The notes below the pieces were generated by a model, which saw nothing but the letters and a program-made list of their open reading frames with translations, had not been told where the DNA came from and ran no database searches. The position numbers were made by a program, and so were the translations under genes. Below are positions 34,576 through 46,480 of a DNA stretch of 64,000 bases, one piece after another. Location of the stretch: positions 2,790,001 through 2,854,000 of the forward strand of contig NC_058160.1 in assembly GCF_020080835.1 (NCBI RefSeq). The letters run 5' to 3'. The number at the start of each line of letters is the position of its first letter. Position 1 is the stretch's first letter. This stretch comes from Cotesia glomerata (lineage: Eukaryota; Arthropoda; Insecta; Hymenoptera; Braconidae).

Positions 34576-37500
34576 TAGATATTTAAAAAATTTTTTATTA
34601 TCATTCATGAAAAACAATTCCCCCGAAATATTTGTTAAACTTTCTATTGCCCTTGAGTCCCTTTTAAGCCAACATTTCCTTTTTACTTCTAACGAATGAT
34701 GGACTGGACAACAAATGTACAAACTACAAATATACAGTGAGTACTGATGATCTTAGTCACTTTGTTTATTTATTCCAATGCCAATGAGCGGACTCGTTCA
34801 TGGAATTGACTGTTGCGACACCTAACTTTGTTTGTTTGTGTGAATACCAGCTATTTGCTTGCCATCAGAACGAGTGTTCGCGTGTACATACAAGGAGTAG
34901 AGAGTAGAGTGTGTATGTTAAAATTGAAGAAGAAGATGAAAAATAACAAAAAAATTCACGGTGTAGAGGAAGAATGAAATAAAACGCGAAGAAAAAACAC
35001 GCGTATGACAGAGGAGGATGTTTGAGGAGGGAAAGCAAACAAAGGTTCTATCCAGTACGGCGAATACGAAAGACCAAGACTTGTTTGGTTATTAAGAAAG
35101 ACCTGAAGTGGGAAGTAACCGAATAGAAGACAGAGATGAAGCGACTGGGCCAAGCTCTGGAGTTGGGAAAAATAGACGAGGTGAGAGAGACGAGGAATAG
35201 CCATCATCATCATCATCATTGTGATCATCATGATGACAAACAACTGTTGATAATTTATGTTGTCTTGTTTTAATGTGTGCGCTTGAGTGACGAGTACTTG
35301 ACTCATATCACCACTCAACATATATTTATTATTTTTTTTTTAAAATTGTTTTATTTATTTTATGAGTTAATTATTTGCATTTATTATTTACACCGTCATA
35401 CTCGAGTATTTTAATTTATAATTATTTTATTTTTCTGGGATTCTTTTTTTATTTGTAGGAAATTTATCGCTGGGGAATAATTAAATTTCGTGGAAGTTAT
35501 ACATTAAAAAAAAAAAAAAATTAGTTGATCACAAAAAAACATTAATCTTAAAAATTTCACTATTTTTTTAGATCAAGAAAATAAAACAAAGAAAAATTCG
35601 CCGTTTGAAAAATTTAACAAAATATCAAAAATTAGTCTCGAATAAATTTAAAGTATAATATTTTTTTTTAACCTTTTAAGGTCCGTAGGGAATTCAAAAA
35701 AATTTTATTATAGGTCTTTACTTTTTAAAAAATTTTAAGATTAATGGCAAAAAAAACTATTTTATTCACTTTTTTGGCAGAAAACCCTATATAGTTGCTC
35801 ATTACGCTTTTTTGGCATTTAAGACACGATAAAATTCTCTTCAAAATAATTTTCTTGGATAGAAAATATTTTTCTTAAACCGTTATTTTTTTAGTGTAGA
35901 AAATTTATCACTGAATAATTATTAAATTTCGTAAACTTTATAAAAGTTTTATTTGAAATAAATTTTTGAAATAAATTTTTTAAACTTAAATTTTGGTATA
36001 CAAATTTAAGTGAATAAAAAAAAAAAATACATATTTCAATATTTTTTTGGCCAAAAAAATTTATTACTCCCTTTTTGATTCTGAAGTAGGTAACAACTTT
36101 AAATACACATACATTTAATCATATTTATCCGTAGAATAAAGGAAGGGTTGATGGGTTAAAAGAAGGACTTGGGGTTGAGAGGTGCTTTGCGAGTGAGAGT
36201 CCAGAGATAAGGTAATCCTGTGGAAAACGCGTGGCCTAAAACCTTCTACTCCTTTCCCTTTTATTCTCCAATATATATATATAAGGGGTTCGGTGTGTTC
36301 CACGGTAACTTTGTCGGGTTTTAAAAGCGAGACAGAGAGTTGTAAAAAGAGAATAAGAGAAAACACGCAGCGAGAGAGTCGGAAAACAATAAACACGGCA
36401 CTAAGTACACGTAATTAATTATTTCATGAAAACTTGGCAGTAAAAAAATTACCAAACTCTTATCGAACTCTTGTTGAACTAAAATCAACAGCAACTACTT
36501 ACCGGATGCAAAACAACCATTTAAATTTTCAGATTTTCAGTTGAGAGTGAAAAATATTTATTAATTAATTATTATAATTATCCATGAAAATAATTACAAA
36601 AGAAGGGTTGAGTTAAAGTAAGAAGTAAGGAGGATTTATTAAAATATTGAAAGGGCAGTCTGAAGAGAAAAATTTATAATAGGACTGTCATGTTTAGTTG
36701 AAATGGTTGTAGGTTATGCAAAATGAATACTGCCTGGTTGAATGTTCGGTTTTATAAGGATGAAAGAAATTATTGAGCTGATTAAATTTATTGTTGGGTT
36801 TTTATTATCAGTAGCTCAGCGATTTTTTGCGCATTGTTGTTTTCGGCAGTCTGCTTTTGAGGGAAAGTAACTTGACTACTTAGTATTTAATTGTATACTT
36901 GTTTGAGTTTTTACGTAATTCCGTTTTTGTATAATTTTAAAGTGATATTGACAGTTTATGAATAATTAATTAGAGATATGTGAAAAATTAATGAATAAAA
37001 TTGTTCAAATATTTAAAATAATTTCATTTAATGATAAAATGTTGGGCAAAGTAAATAATTGTTCAAGAAAGCGGACAATTATTCAATAGAGAATAATTAT
37101 TTTTTAATTAAAAGATTTTTATTATCAAAGCGGAACAATTTTTTCATTAACTCATAAATGCATCGATTTTTGGATAATTTTTTAATTTAATGATTATCTA
37201 TTATTTTAAATAAAAAATTAATTAACAATTTTTTTTTTATTATTTTATTCCAGCAAATTTACGATTAAATTCATAAAAATTTTATTTTGCATTCTCAGTG
37301 TAAAAAAAATCGATTTTGTCCTTTTTTCAAAATTTATTCTTATCGAAAAATTTACATTTTTTAAATTTTAAGAAAAAAAATTTTAATATCATTGATTATT
37401 TTTTTGAAAAGTCAAATAATGTCAATAAATCAAACAAAAACTCGCAAGCACGATAATTAAAAAAAAAAACAAATTCTCACTCAACCTGATTTTTTTGTTA

Positions 37501-38661
37501 TCATTAGATCACTAATGCAAAGAACCCTATTCAACATTAGCTTCATTAAATTACAATTTCTGACAATTAAACATTAAAAAAATAAAAAAAAATTTTCCTA
37601 AAGGTCTGGAACTAAATTTCCAAGAACAATATAATAAATTTTTAGAATATACACAGTCATCGTGGGACTAAAAATGATAATTTAAATTGCTACTTCTCTA
37701 TCTCGTGTAACACAAACAGACAATATCGAGCGTGGATAAATAAAAACTGAAACAAGTAACAAATAACCGGGAAGTTTTGAGGATGACAATTCATCGAATT
37801 CGCAGTAAAAATAGCGTCGTAGGCCGAAAGGGTTGGACTCGTGCAGCACGAGCGGGAGAAAGTGTAGAGGGGGTGAAATGCACGTCGATAAGTGGCACCT
37901 TATCCCTCGGCATCGTACACGCAATCGTTTACCCCTGAATCTACAAGCGAAACGGAAATGTATGAACGTGTATGCAATTCTAAAAAATGTCATAAATTAT
38001 ATACGACACATAAAAATAACAACAATAATAATTAATGATATTTTATTATCCAAGTTTACGACGAACCAACCACTTTAGTTAGTACGGCTCGACTTAACTT
38101 GTACAATACTAATTAACGAAAGAACTTACATAGTCCTCCCCGGTGCGGGGCACGATGCAATTTAACCCGCCCGAAAGACCAATCAAATAAACATCCCCCT
38201 CTCTTTCCTGCTCCCTTTTCCACTACTGCTATTTTCCCTCGTTTCCTGATTTATGTTAATGTTTTTGTCTCGCTAGGAAATATACACACCAAAAAGCGAT
38301 CTCCGACTCAAACTCCGGCTCGGGAACTTTAAGTTACCTACCAGCCACGTTATTTTTACCCCTTAACTCTATAACACCCTTCATATACTTTATTCTCCCT
38401 TTCTCCTATATTCGGTTTTCTGCCTCTTACTCTGTTTTTATCTCCTTCGAATCTTCCGTACTCATTCACAAGACACTCGGATTAACTTAACTATTTTAAG
38501 GCAACAATAAAGGTCCTACGATTTAACTTACTTCGTATCATACTCATCATTGTTATTATCGTCGGAAAATACGTTCGATTGTCGATTGTAATTTAACTTT
38601 TTTTTTAACGCTTCACTTACTATTATTTTTTTTTTGTCTTGTTAAAAAATTCCACTTTTTA
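34576..38661. other. long unique stretch
   Basis: More balanced blocks lie at about 34740-35330, 36110-36420 and 37680-38560, separated by AT-rich DNA. Frames such as 34956-35321 (-), 36115-36396 (-) and 37682-37993 (-) show no family features. The first includes a Met/Ile run from the CAT repeat at 35202-35219. No repeat family seen elsewhere in the window occurs here. Confidence 0.5.
35202..35219. repeat. (CAT)6 microsatellite
   Basis: Six CAT units followed by a diverged TGATCATCATGATGA extension. Confidence 0.9.
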
Positions 38662-40185
38662 CACTGATAAAAGGATTTAGTACGGAGTACTAAACTGATT
38701 TAGTAACAAAATTTTTATTCATTTATTTGGGAGAAACAAATATTTTGTACCCATCAATATTATTTGTTACAGTTTAATAAATGATTTCTTTACATGAACA
38801 AAGCCTTATTACATGGAAATAAATATTTAGTTCCACCAAATAATATTTAGTAACAGGTACTAAATATTTATTTGGCAAGTATTGTCGGTAGATGGCTATG
38901 CTTTAATTCCAATATTTATGTGATACATAACCTATTCACTCTTAGATTATTTTATTCAGCTTGATTTTGGAAATTTATTAAGGAAGTTCGAGCGTAACTA
39001 ATGAGTCAAAATAATGTTAAATTTTTTTTTTAATTTTAGCCTTCCCAATATTCGTCAAAATTCTTTATTTTAATTTAAAATAATTTAAACAATTCAATAA
39101 TTGATGATTTTGACTTATTTAATAAAATAAAGTAACAAAATGACTTTCGTATTTATTACTTGCCGGAATAAATAAACAGATTTGGCAATAGCGCGCTTGA
39201 TTATACCCATAACAGAGACGTGGATGAGTGTGTGAGTTAAACATTTCTCTCTGTAACTATATTTCTATCCTTTTCTTTTTTCTCAGCTGTTGACGCGATG
39301 TTGTCAAATTTTTATTCGAATAAAGAGCTGACGATAAACGAGTTATAAACATAAAATTTGAATTTAAATATTTCAAAAATTATATCAGTAATGTATATTA
39401 TTAAATTGTTTTTATATTTCGCAATAATCCAAGTTTCTTGTGTATAGTTTTTTATTCGTTAAAGTTGGGAGGTTTATATTGAAAAAAATAATTAAAGTCT
39501 CGACAAAAGTTTGTCCGCCGTAAGAGCCCGTGTATAAGGAGATCAAATATGTGATTTTTAAAATTTAATATCTAAGTAACTAAACGGTGAATCTTTTTAA
39601 AATTTTGGGATTAAATAAATGACGTATTTATTTATACGTATACTTAATTTCAAAGGTCAAAGTTGGAAATTATTTTTTACATTAGATTCGCTCGAATCTC
39701 CTTAAACCTTTAAAAACAAACATACTCCCAATAAATGTCTTCTATTTATGTCTTTTCTCAGTGGAGTTTAGTTTTAATATTCAAATATGTCTATTATTGA
39801 TATGTTAAAAACTTGTTTAATTTTAAATTTTATAAATGTCTCAAACAAAAAAATATAATTTAATGAGATTCTTTTCTTTATAATACCTTATATTTTTACT
39901 TAAAATTATTTATTTTAAATATTTTTATTTATTTTAAGTTAAAAAGTTAGGTTACACGCTGAAATTAATTAAAAAATTAATTTCTTTGATACCAATAAAC
40001 GATTTATTGAGTCCCAATAAATAATTCATTAAATACTACTAAATATTTATTTGGTGGGACTACATGGGCTTTAATAAATGATTTAGTACCCATTACTAAA
40101 TATTTGGTAATGAAAGGTTTGTTACTAAATCATTTAGTATCTGTTACTAAATCTTATTAAATAGAACTAAATCCTTCTATCAGTG
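38662..40185. mobile_element. 1.5-kb CACTGAT-TIR element with a nested insertion
   Basis: The ends CACTGATAAAAGGATTTAGT and its inverse (ACTAAATCCTTCTATCAGTG) have TA outside. Both arms, about 200 bases each, consist of TTTAGTA/TACTAAAT words separated by A/T filler, including AAATATTTAGT-CCACCAAATA on each side. Copy 2 of the TTAA-flanked element (38983-39701) is inserted inside. Without it the element is about 800 bases. No transposase. The terminus is shared with the foldback at 28863-29103. Confidence 0.75.
38983..39701 (+). mobile_element. TTAA-flanked DNA element, copy 2
   Basis: It runs from GGAAGTTCGAGCGTAACT to ATTCGCTCGAATCTCC, bounded by TTAA on both sides. It aligns end to end with 18111-18840, with scattered substitutions and small deletions (for example a CT-repeat shortening near 39245). 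It is nested in the CACTGAT element, so it is younger than that host. Confidence 0.8.
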
Positions 40186-41301
40186 TAAAAATTTTCAACA
40201 TCTTTTGGGTTTTTTTAATTAAGTCAAATAATTTTTACCGAAAATTAACGAGTAGTAGTTCTACCTGATCAATCGAATGAAAATTGAATTTTTATTAAAA
40301 AAAAAGCAGTACTTTTTAAAATAAACCTATATTTTATTCGTTAACTGTTAGCTGGAGCAACATGAAAATAATTAATACAATTCAGTCGCGTCTTAACAAT
40401 TTTTCCAGCTCTTACTCACATTCTTTATATTTCTGTATGCAATGTCCGTGTCATCTTCATTGATTTTATTTCTACCTATTCATTACAACTCTATTCATGT
40501 TTTCATCTGAACTTTGTCCTTATACTAATTAAATCAGTATGTACTTCAAAATTAAAATCAATAATTACCAAAGTACGAAGTAAGCAAGCAATAGTCGAGC
40601 GTTATTCTTACCTGGAACAGAAAAAGTAAATCAAACTATAAATATTTTTTTTTATTGTTACTAAACTTTAGAATATAAAAAATGTAAATGAATATTATGA
40701 TAAAGTTTGCAATTAGCGAGGCGAAGTTAACCGGCGGTTAATTTAAAAAAGCCTCGAACTCTAGAGTTAAAAATAATTAAAAAAATAAGGTTGTGTTTTT
40801 TTCGATACTTAAGTTAGTGTGCCTGAAGAAAGCGAGTACAGGCTTGGTTGTTCTCTTTTATGAGCTTTTCATCCAACCATTTTAGCGTTACCCCCAACTA
40901 CTTAATGTATTTTTTCCCGAGGGTAAAACGTTAAAGTGTCGTGAAAACTGCTCAATAAACTCAATTTTAACCTTGCCTTATTCTATAATGATATACTAAT
41001 CATATTCCCGAGATGAACACCTTATTTTTGAATTATAAAATAACCATTTTTATCACTTTATAATTTAGATTTTTTTTATTTTATTATTTATTTATTTTTT
41101 TTTATTTTATATGCATCGTTTATTATTATTCTTAATATTTATACACGAAAATGTTTGTAGAAATAAAGAACTTTCAAAGAATCAATTATTTAGTGCCTTA
41201 ATATGGTTTAAAATATTTTAATTCAGGTAATAAATTATTTAATTTATTATTTATTAATTTATATAATTTATTATGTCAAAATTTTGAAGTTCTTTTAAAC
41301 T
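40186..41301. other. gene-free stretch
   Basis: AT-rich with a small hairpin-forming piece at 40716-40757 (GCGAGGC, TTAACCG, CGGTTAA, GCCTCG). No frame or repeat family is supported. Confidence 0.5.
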
Positions 41302-41500
41302 GACTAGAATTTTGCACCAGATAAAATTCGTTCATTTCTCATCAATTTTTTTTTTAAACGCGAATACCCAGGTGTCAAATTTTTTAATAAAAATAAAATT
41401 AATGTCAAAAAAATAAAAAAGAATTTGAATAAAAAAAATTTTATTAATGAATTTTTTGTATAAAAATTATAAATTCTTCTGTGTTTTTTTATATTTTATT
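41302..41500. repeat. interspersed repeat, short version
   Basis: It matches 5907-6228 (GACTAGA-TTTTGCACCA, AGGTGTCAAATTTT, AAATTCT-TGTGTTTT) but lacks its ~135-base middle block. Family unknown. Confidence 0.55.
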
Positions 41501-42637
41501 GATAAATTTTTTAGTAATTGAAGATGTGGAAATTTATAAACGAAATAAATGAATTCAACAGTTTATTAAAATTAAAATAAAAAGCAATAAATTACGGTCT
41601 AGTCAAAGTGTCAAATAAAAAATAACGAATAGAGTAACAAATATAGGAGTACAATAATAAATATAATTATAATTGATACAATACATATATAGAGCGTGCG
41701 ACAATTAAATTAGAGGGGTAATAAATAATGAATTGTGAAACAAAATAATTGGTAGACATTGGAAGATAGATAGCTCAGATCGTTATAATGCCGAAATGTC
41801 ATATTTATAATTATGCGTAAGATCGAGCGTGGCAATGTCCACACTTGCATGCTCACACACACATAACACCCGGTAAAATGCTCTGTCGGGGTATCAACTT
41901 GATTTACAATCGATTCCGACGAGTATGTTGCACCGTTGAAATTTATTAAAAGCATCAAAGAGAAGAGTTTTCGCGAGTGAGTTTGAAATCCCTCCAAGTC
42001 TTAGGCCTCATCAAGCGGTGTACGTGTTTCGCGTAAAATAGCTACACGTAAATCTCAAAGATTGAAAGCTTTAAGCTCAACATTACAACACACACAACAC
42101 TAACTCTATACAGATAAATATATGTTAATGTTAATGTCCACTACTAGTCAACTAGTCTCATTTACTTAATTTTACTTTACTCTTTTACTCTTACACTCTT
42201 GTCCCGAATGAAACTTACGCAATTGTAATTTAGATACGGACGTTGGAATTAACTTTGGCCATTAGCAATCCAATTTTGTTTCTCTCACTCTCTTTACACT
42301 TTTCTTTATCCTATTAATATTTATATTTATATTCATATTCATATTTATACATGTTCCTACAAAAAAAAATTATTTGCTTTTAAGGAAAAATATTCTTGAT
42401 CCAAAAAAAGTCTTTTTAAGAGAATCTTTTGTTTTGATTTAAGAATTTCTTGTTTTGTAACTCGAGATTTAATTAAGTGTGACATTAATAAAAATTATAC
42501 TCTGAAGTTAACAATAATTTTTTTTTTCTTTAAAAACTTTGTATTTTTTGTTCAAAAATTAATTATTTATTTAAAATACCAAAAGAAAATTCATTTTTTT
42601 AAAACTTTTTTTTGATGGGATAGAAAATAAGAATGAT
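41501..42637. other. gene-free stretch
   Basis: A more balanced region at about 41690-42330 includes a 95-codon minus frame (41710-41997) without features. CTTGATCCAA-type words at 42385-42450 suggest decayed CAC-TIR repeat material. Confidence 0.45.
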
Positions 42638-43195
42638 TGATCCAAGAAAATTTATTTAAGTCAAGAAAATCTTGTTGTTTTAGGAAAATTCAGCCTCTTG
42701 CTCCAAAAAATTTAGTTCTTGATAGAAGTAAATTTTCTTGTCTTGAAAAAATTTCTCTCTTGCTCCGAAAAATTAAATATAAAGATAGAAGTAAATTTTC
42801 ATTAATATTTTTATTATTTAACATGTCAAATGGGAAGATCAAATAATATTGAATCATTTTTTTTCATTCAATATGTATAATTGCATGCTAAAATAATATA
42901 AAATGGGTATCAAATATTCAAGAAAAAAATTTTCTCAAGGTGAGAAAATTTTTTTCTCAGCTGAACTAGGTGGCGCTGCTTCCCTTAAGTATCTAAAAAT
43001 CTTGATCAAATATAAAAATTTATTGTATCAAATATTTATGATAATTTGAATTAAGAAAAAATGACTTCCACCAAGAATAGAATTTAAAGAAAAATTTTTA
43101 CTTCGGCCAACACAACTTCGGTCTTCCTTCAGGCACCCGACAATTTTCTTGAGCCAAGAATTTTGTTCTCCTGTCAAGAAATTTTTCTTTCTGTG
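42638..43195 (-). mobile_element. CACAGAAAG-TIR MITE, copy 2, truncated
   Basis: It aligns with the minus orientation of the family from GATCCAAGAAAATTTATTTA to the end TCAAGAAATTTTTCTTTCTGTG. About 130 bases of the far end are missing. An intact AGGTGGCGCT site lies at 42968-42977. The 69-codon plus frame here (42637-42846) reappears in the 55143 copy but only reads repeated CAAGAAAA words. Confidence 0.8.
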
Positions 43196-43874
43196 AATTA
43201 ATTCTAACCGATAACCTCAAATCTAAATTTTAATTAACGATCAAGTGTGGAGTTTCTATTTAGAATAAATACCCTTAGTTGGATCTGGAGCTTATTGAGT
43301 TGGGGAATGTAAGGGGTAGCAGAAGGAAATGATCAGACAGGGCATTGTTAAGAACGCAACGAGTCGACGGATTAGTTGGGTTTTCGGTCCGAGCGAGGAA
43401 CAATGCAACCTCAGCAGCGACACGCCTGTCGCTCATTTTTTGTCTCCGATCATCCAGCCCTTCTGCTCTTCTTGGACACCCTCACAATTCCGCAATGAAA
43501 AGACGCCGGGTGTGAGGAACCATCTGGATATAATTTTCAAGTCATTCGACGTTATTAATTCCTTAAAAACACCACAACTTATTTTTAAAATTTGTTATTT
43601 TTTATCACCAACTACAATTTAAAATATGTTAGAAGTTATTTGCAAAGCCGATGATATTTAATTAATTTAATTAACTCTGAAGATTTTGATTATATTATTA
43701 ATGAAAAAATCTTCGCGCAGATAATTTTTTATTTCTTCTGTTTAGTAAAAAAATTAATTCCATATTTCAACAGTGTAAAAACAAAATGTGTCATTTATAA
43801 TTTTTTCGTAGTTAATTAATTAAAATTTACTAATTAACTAAAATAATGAATGATAAATTTTTTTTTTGTTACAG
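43196..43874. other. unique stretch upstream of a candidate exon
   Basis: A more balanced block (43240-43520) with a 97-codon plus frame (43329-43622) is followed by AT-rich DNA ending in the T-rich tract before 43875. No repeat is recognised. Confidence 0.5.
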
Positions 43875-43914
43875 GTCAGTTCCGAGGTTGTAAAGGTCAT
43901 TCGCGGGTCTCGAG
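43875..43914 (+). other. candidate 40-nt micro-exon
   Basis: A strong acceptor (a T-rich run ending TTGTTACAG, to 43874) is followed 40 bases later by a good donor, CGAG then GTGAGC at 43915. The enclosed sequence is GC-rich. Two of three frames are open (VSSEVVKVIRGSR or QFRGCKGHSRVS). It has the best-matched splice signals I found in the window. The gene is unknown, and it might equally be a 5' UTR exon or chance. Confidence 0.3.
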
Positions 43915-44611
43915 GTGAGCATACCTCTCTATTTCTTACCCTACTCTATAATTATATCCCGGTTAGAAACTAAACTCACATTTGGCCTCTACTCTGCGAC
44001 CAGAAAAGAAAGAAATAAAGAAAAAAAAAGAAACAAATCTACGATGACTCAATGGAATAAATTTAACGACGGTAAAAAATCAGGACAATAGTTATCGTTA
44101 TAATTTTCGAGCGATAAGTGTTCTCGTATTTTCTTTGATTTATCAGCAATACCCCTCGAGAAGCACCCGTGCGTAATCTGTTTTTTAAAAAAACTCTTTG
44201 ACGGAAGTCGTTACTATTACGAGGCATGATTTACGATATATATATATGAATTTTGAATAATTATTCTCTTAATAAATACAGGTTCATCAGGTTGATTTTA
44301 TTTATCAAAAGTTGTCATGTGTAAGAGGTGAGGAATGAGAAATGAAGAAAGGAAGTCAAGTGCTAGCTGGTGAAAATATAATGCGAAAGAGACAGGGAGC
44401 TCTGAAAATAATCGTGTTGCATATTATAGATATATCATCGATTGCAATTATTTTTTTCAAGTGTCGCTTATTCATACGGGTTTTATGTAACAGTCGCTGT
44501 ACTGAGTCTCAGGTTACTGGGCCGTGATACACACTCGCTATTCATATCAATTTGTTTTATAATTATTATTCGTTTTATTCAAAATTTTTTTTTAATACAC
44601 ATAAGAAGTTA
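43915..44611. other. gene-free stretch
   Basis: Possibly the intron following the candidate exon. Moderately AT-rich. A 61-codon frame (44342-44527) has no features. An AT dinucleotide run lies near 44238-44248. Confidence 0.45.
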
Positions 44612-45343
44612 ATTTTTCTTTATACCTCGGTCGAAAGTACACATCTTTTGCACCTATTTCGAGGCAGAAAGTTAAAGATTCGTGCATTGATTGAGCTACA
44701 CATTCGCCTTCTATAACAGCGGGAGCAAATGCTTTCGCTACCGCGACTGACATTAGTCATTTGTTACTAACTATGTTTTGTTTACGCTGATCATTTACGA
44801 TTGATGGTACAATACAACTTGGTTATATTTCTTTATTTCTTCTACTTACATGAAATATTTCATATATAGATAGAGATATAGATAAAAATATAACTGTCGT
44901 AAGAGTGAATAGATCATCCGATGTAACTTATAACCAGGTTGTACTGTACTGAGATTCAGTTTGACAGTGACGTGTGTAAAATGGATCAACTTTATTTAAT
45001 AAATGAATTATTTAGAAAAATGAACGCAGTAACAACAATTTAATTTGATTTTTATTAATTATTTTTAATTTTCAGATAATATGCTCGTTTTTTCTATTTT
45101 TAACCGAAAATAATCTTTATTATGTTTGTTGAATTCAAGAAATTTCAGTTTTATTTAATCTAAAAATAAAAAAAAAAATGTTTTTTTAATTATTTTTTAT
45201 TTAATGCCTGCCCCCCCCCCCATCCCCCCCGACCAGCAGCACTCGCTTCGCTCGTGCCGCAAATGTCGGGGGCGGGCATCAATTTTTTTTCGATACAGTA
45301 CATGAAATATTTTACGTACTTTCGACCGGCTATAAAGAAAAAT
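44612..45343. mobile_element. possible element bounded by 28-bp inverted repeats
   Basis: ATTTTTCTTTATACC-TCGGTCGAAAGTAC at 44612-44640 is repeated inverted at 45316-45343 (GTACTTTCGACCGGC, TATAAAGAAAAAT), with about 26 of 28 bases matching. The 732-base interval has no transposase and contains a C-rich hairpin near its right end. There is no second copy in the window, and target duplications are not obvious. Confidence 0.5.
45204..45279. repeat. C-rich hairpin
   Basis: ATGCCTG followed by an 11-base C run and a second C run (45211-45230) pairs with GGGGGCGGGCAT at 45268-45279. Between them GCACTCGCTTCGCTCGTGC forms an inner stem. It is strongly G/C-asymmetric in an AT-rich setting. Confidence 0.7.
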
Positions 45344-45468
45344 AGTATACACTACACGGGCAGAAGTTTGAGAGCTCTGAACTGCGCGCCGTGATGCGTA
45401 GCCGAGGGCATCACGGCGCGCAGTGCAGAAATCTCAAACTTTCTGCCCTAATAGTGTAATATACTATT
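45341..45468. mobile_element. GC-rich 128-bp foldback element
   Basis: About 60-base arms pair: AATAGTATA, CACTA, GGGCAGAA, GTTTGAGA, then the fully paired CTGCGCGCCGTGATGC. The loop is about 10 bases. The inner stem is very GC-rich whereas the ends are AT-rich. It abuts the right inverted repeat of 44612-45343. It probably is a foldback MITE; only one copy is seen here. Confidence 0.75.
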
Positions 45469-45545
45469 AACCAAAAATATTTTGGTCTGAAAAAATTATT
45501 GCTTGGACTAAAAAAGTTCTTTTTATTTTTTTTTTATATTATACA

Positions 45546-45740
45546 AGCTGTTACTCGCCCGCTCCGCTGGGCGATTTATAGAATTGCATTTTGGAATCTA
45601 GACTTGAAATTTAATTAGAGTATTGTTTTGACTTGCACAGATTCCCAATTCCATCGAATTGGCATGCACCTTTTATCCATGTAATTATTCTAGCTAATAT
45701 TCATTGTAACTTTCAATGTGCAATCATTATAACATTCCCG
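45546..45740 (+). mobile_element. RTE-like repeat, copy 3, truncated
   Basis: It contains AGCTGTTACTCGCCCGCTCC through TTCAATGTGCAATCATTATA, ACATTCCCG, then stops abruptly where other copies continue TGTCTTTCTTAC. The break coincides with the start of the next element, so an insertion with deletion, or a rearrangement, removed its 3' two thirds. Confidence 0.8.
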
Positions 45741-46480
45741 TTACCATAACTATACGCAGTTTGCTGTTTGCTATGGAGTTACAGTAACAAAATTTTATTC
45801 AGTTCTGATAACTAAATGTTGTTGAGCTCTCAGAGCTCAACGGAATAGTTCTGAGAGACCAACGGTATGTTGGGAGAGCTTTACGTTGCGCAGTAGTGGA
45901 GTGCACTGACATATTTCATAACCTTCCAAAATGACAAACATAATTATTTTGTTATCCATATTATTAAAAATATATGAGGACAATTAAGTTTCCAGTTTAT
46001 TTATTTAAGGAAATAGGTATTTTTTTTTTGTCAAATTGAATTTCGTTAGAACGGTTTTGTATTTATGGTTTTTCAAGATTCATTTGCAGTGACTGTTAAT
46101 TTAATTTATTAGTTTAATATATTGTGATTGTGATAATTTTTCTTTGTAATATAAGTTCTATTATTATTTTATTTCTATTATAATACTATTCTTATTTGTC
46201 ATAAACAATTATTATTGGTAATGTAAATTCGTTCTGCTGCATTTATTTATTGAATTATCAATATTAAATCGTGCATTATAGATTTGTTAAAATTTGTTAT
46301 AGTCTCAGAACGATCCTGTAGAGTTGTGAAAGGTAAATAACATTTAGCTCTCAGAGCTCAACGACATAGAGTTATAGGAGCCAAACGGTATAGTTACCAT
46401 AAGAATGCGTTAACCTACTGGAACTTTTTACAACTAACTAACTACTATAGAGTTCCTGTAGCTAAATTTTATTCTCCGTG
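45741..46480. mobile_element. possible CACGGAG-type element with internal motif copies
   Basis: The right end TTTTATTCTCCGTG plus TA is the inverse of the CACGGAG-type terminus, but the left end is missing or rearranged. Two motifs recur in direct orientation: CTATGGAGTTACAGTAAC / CTATAGAGTTCCTGTAGC followed by AAATTTTATTC (45772-, 46446-), and the palindrome-bearing AGCTCTCAGAGCTCAACG (45826-, 46350-). Confidence 0.5.

Noticed and set aside
34956..35321. 121-codon minus-strand frame
   Set aside because: It contains a CAT microsatellite read as Met/Ile and shows no conserved motif.
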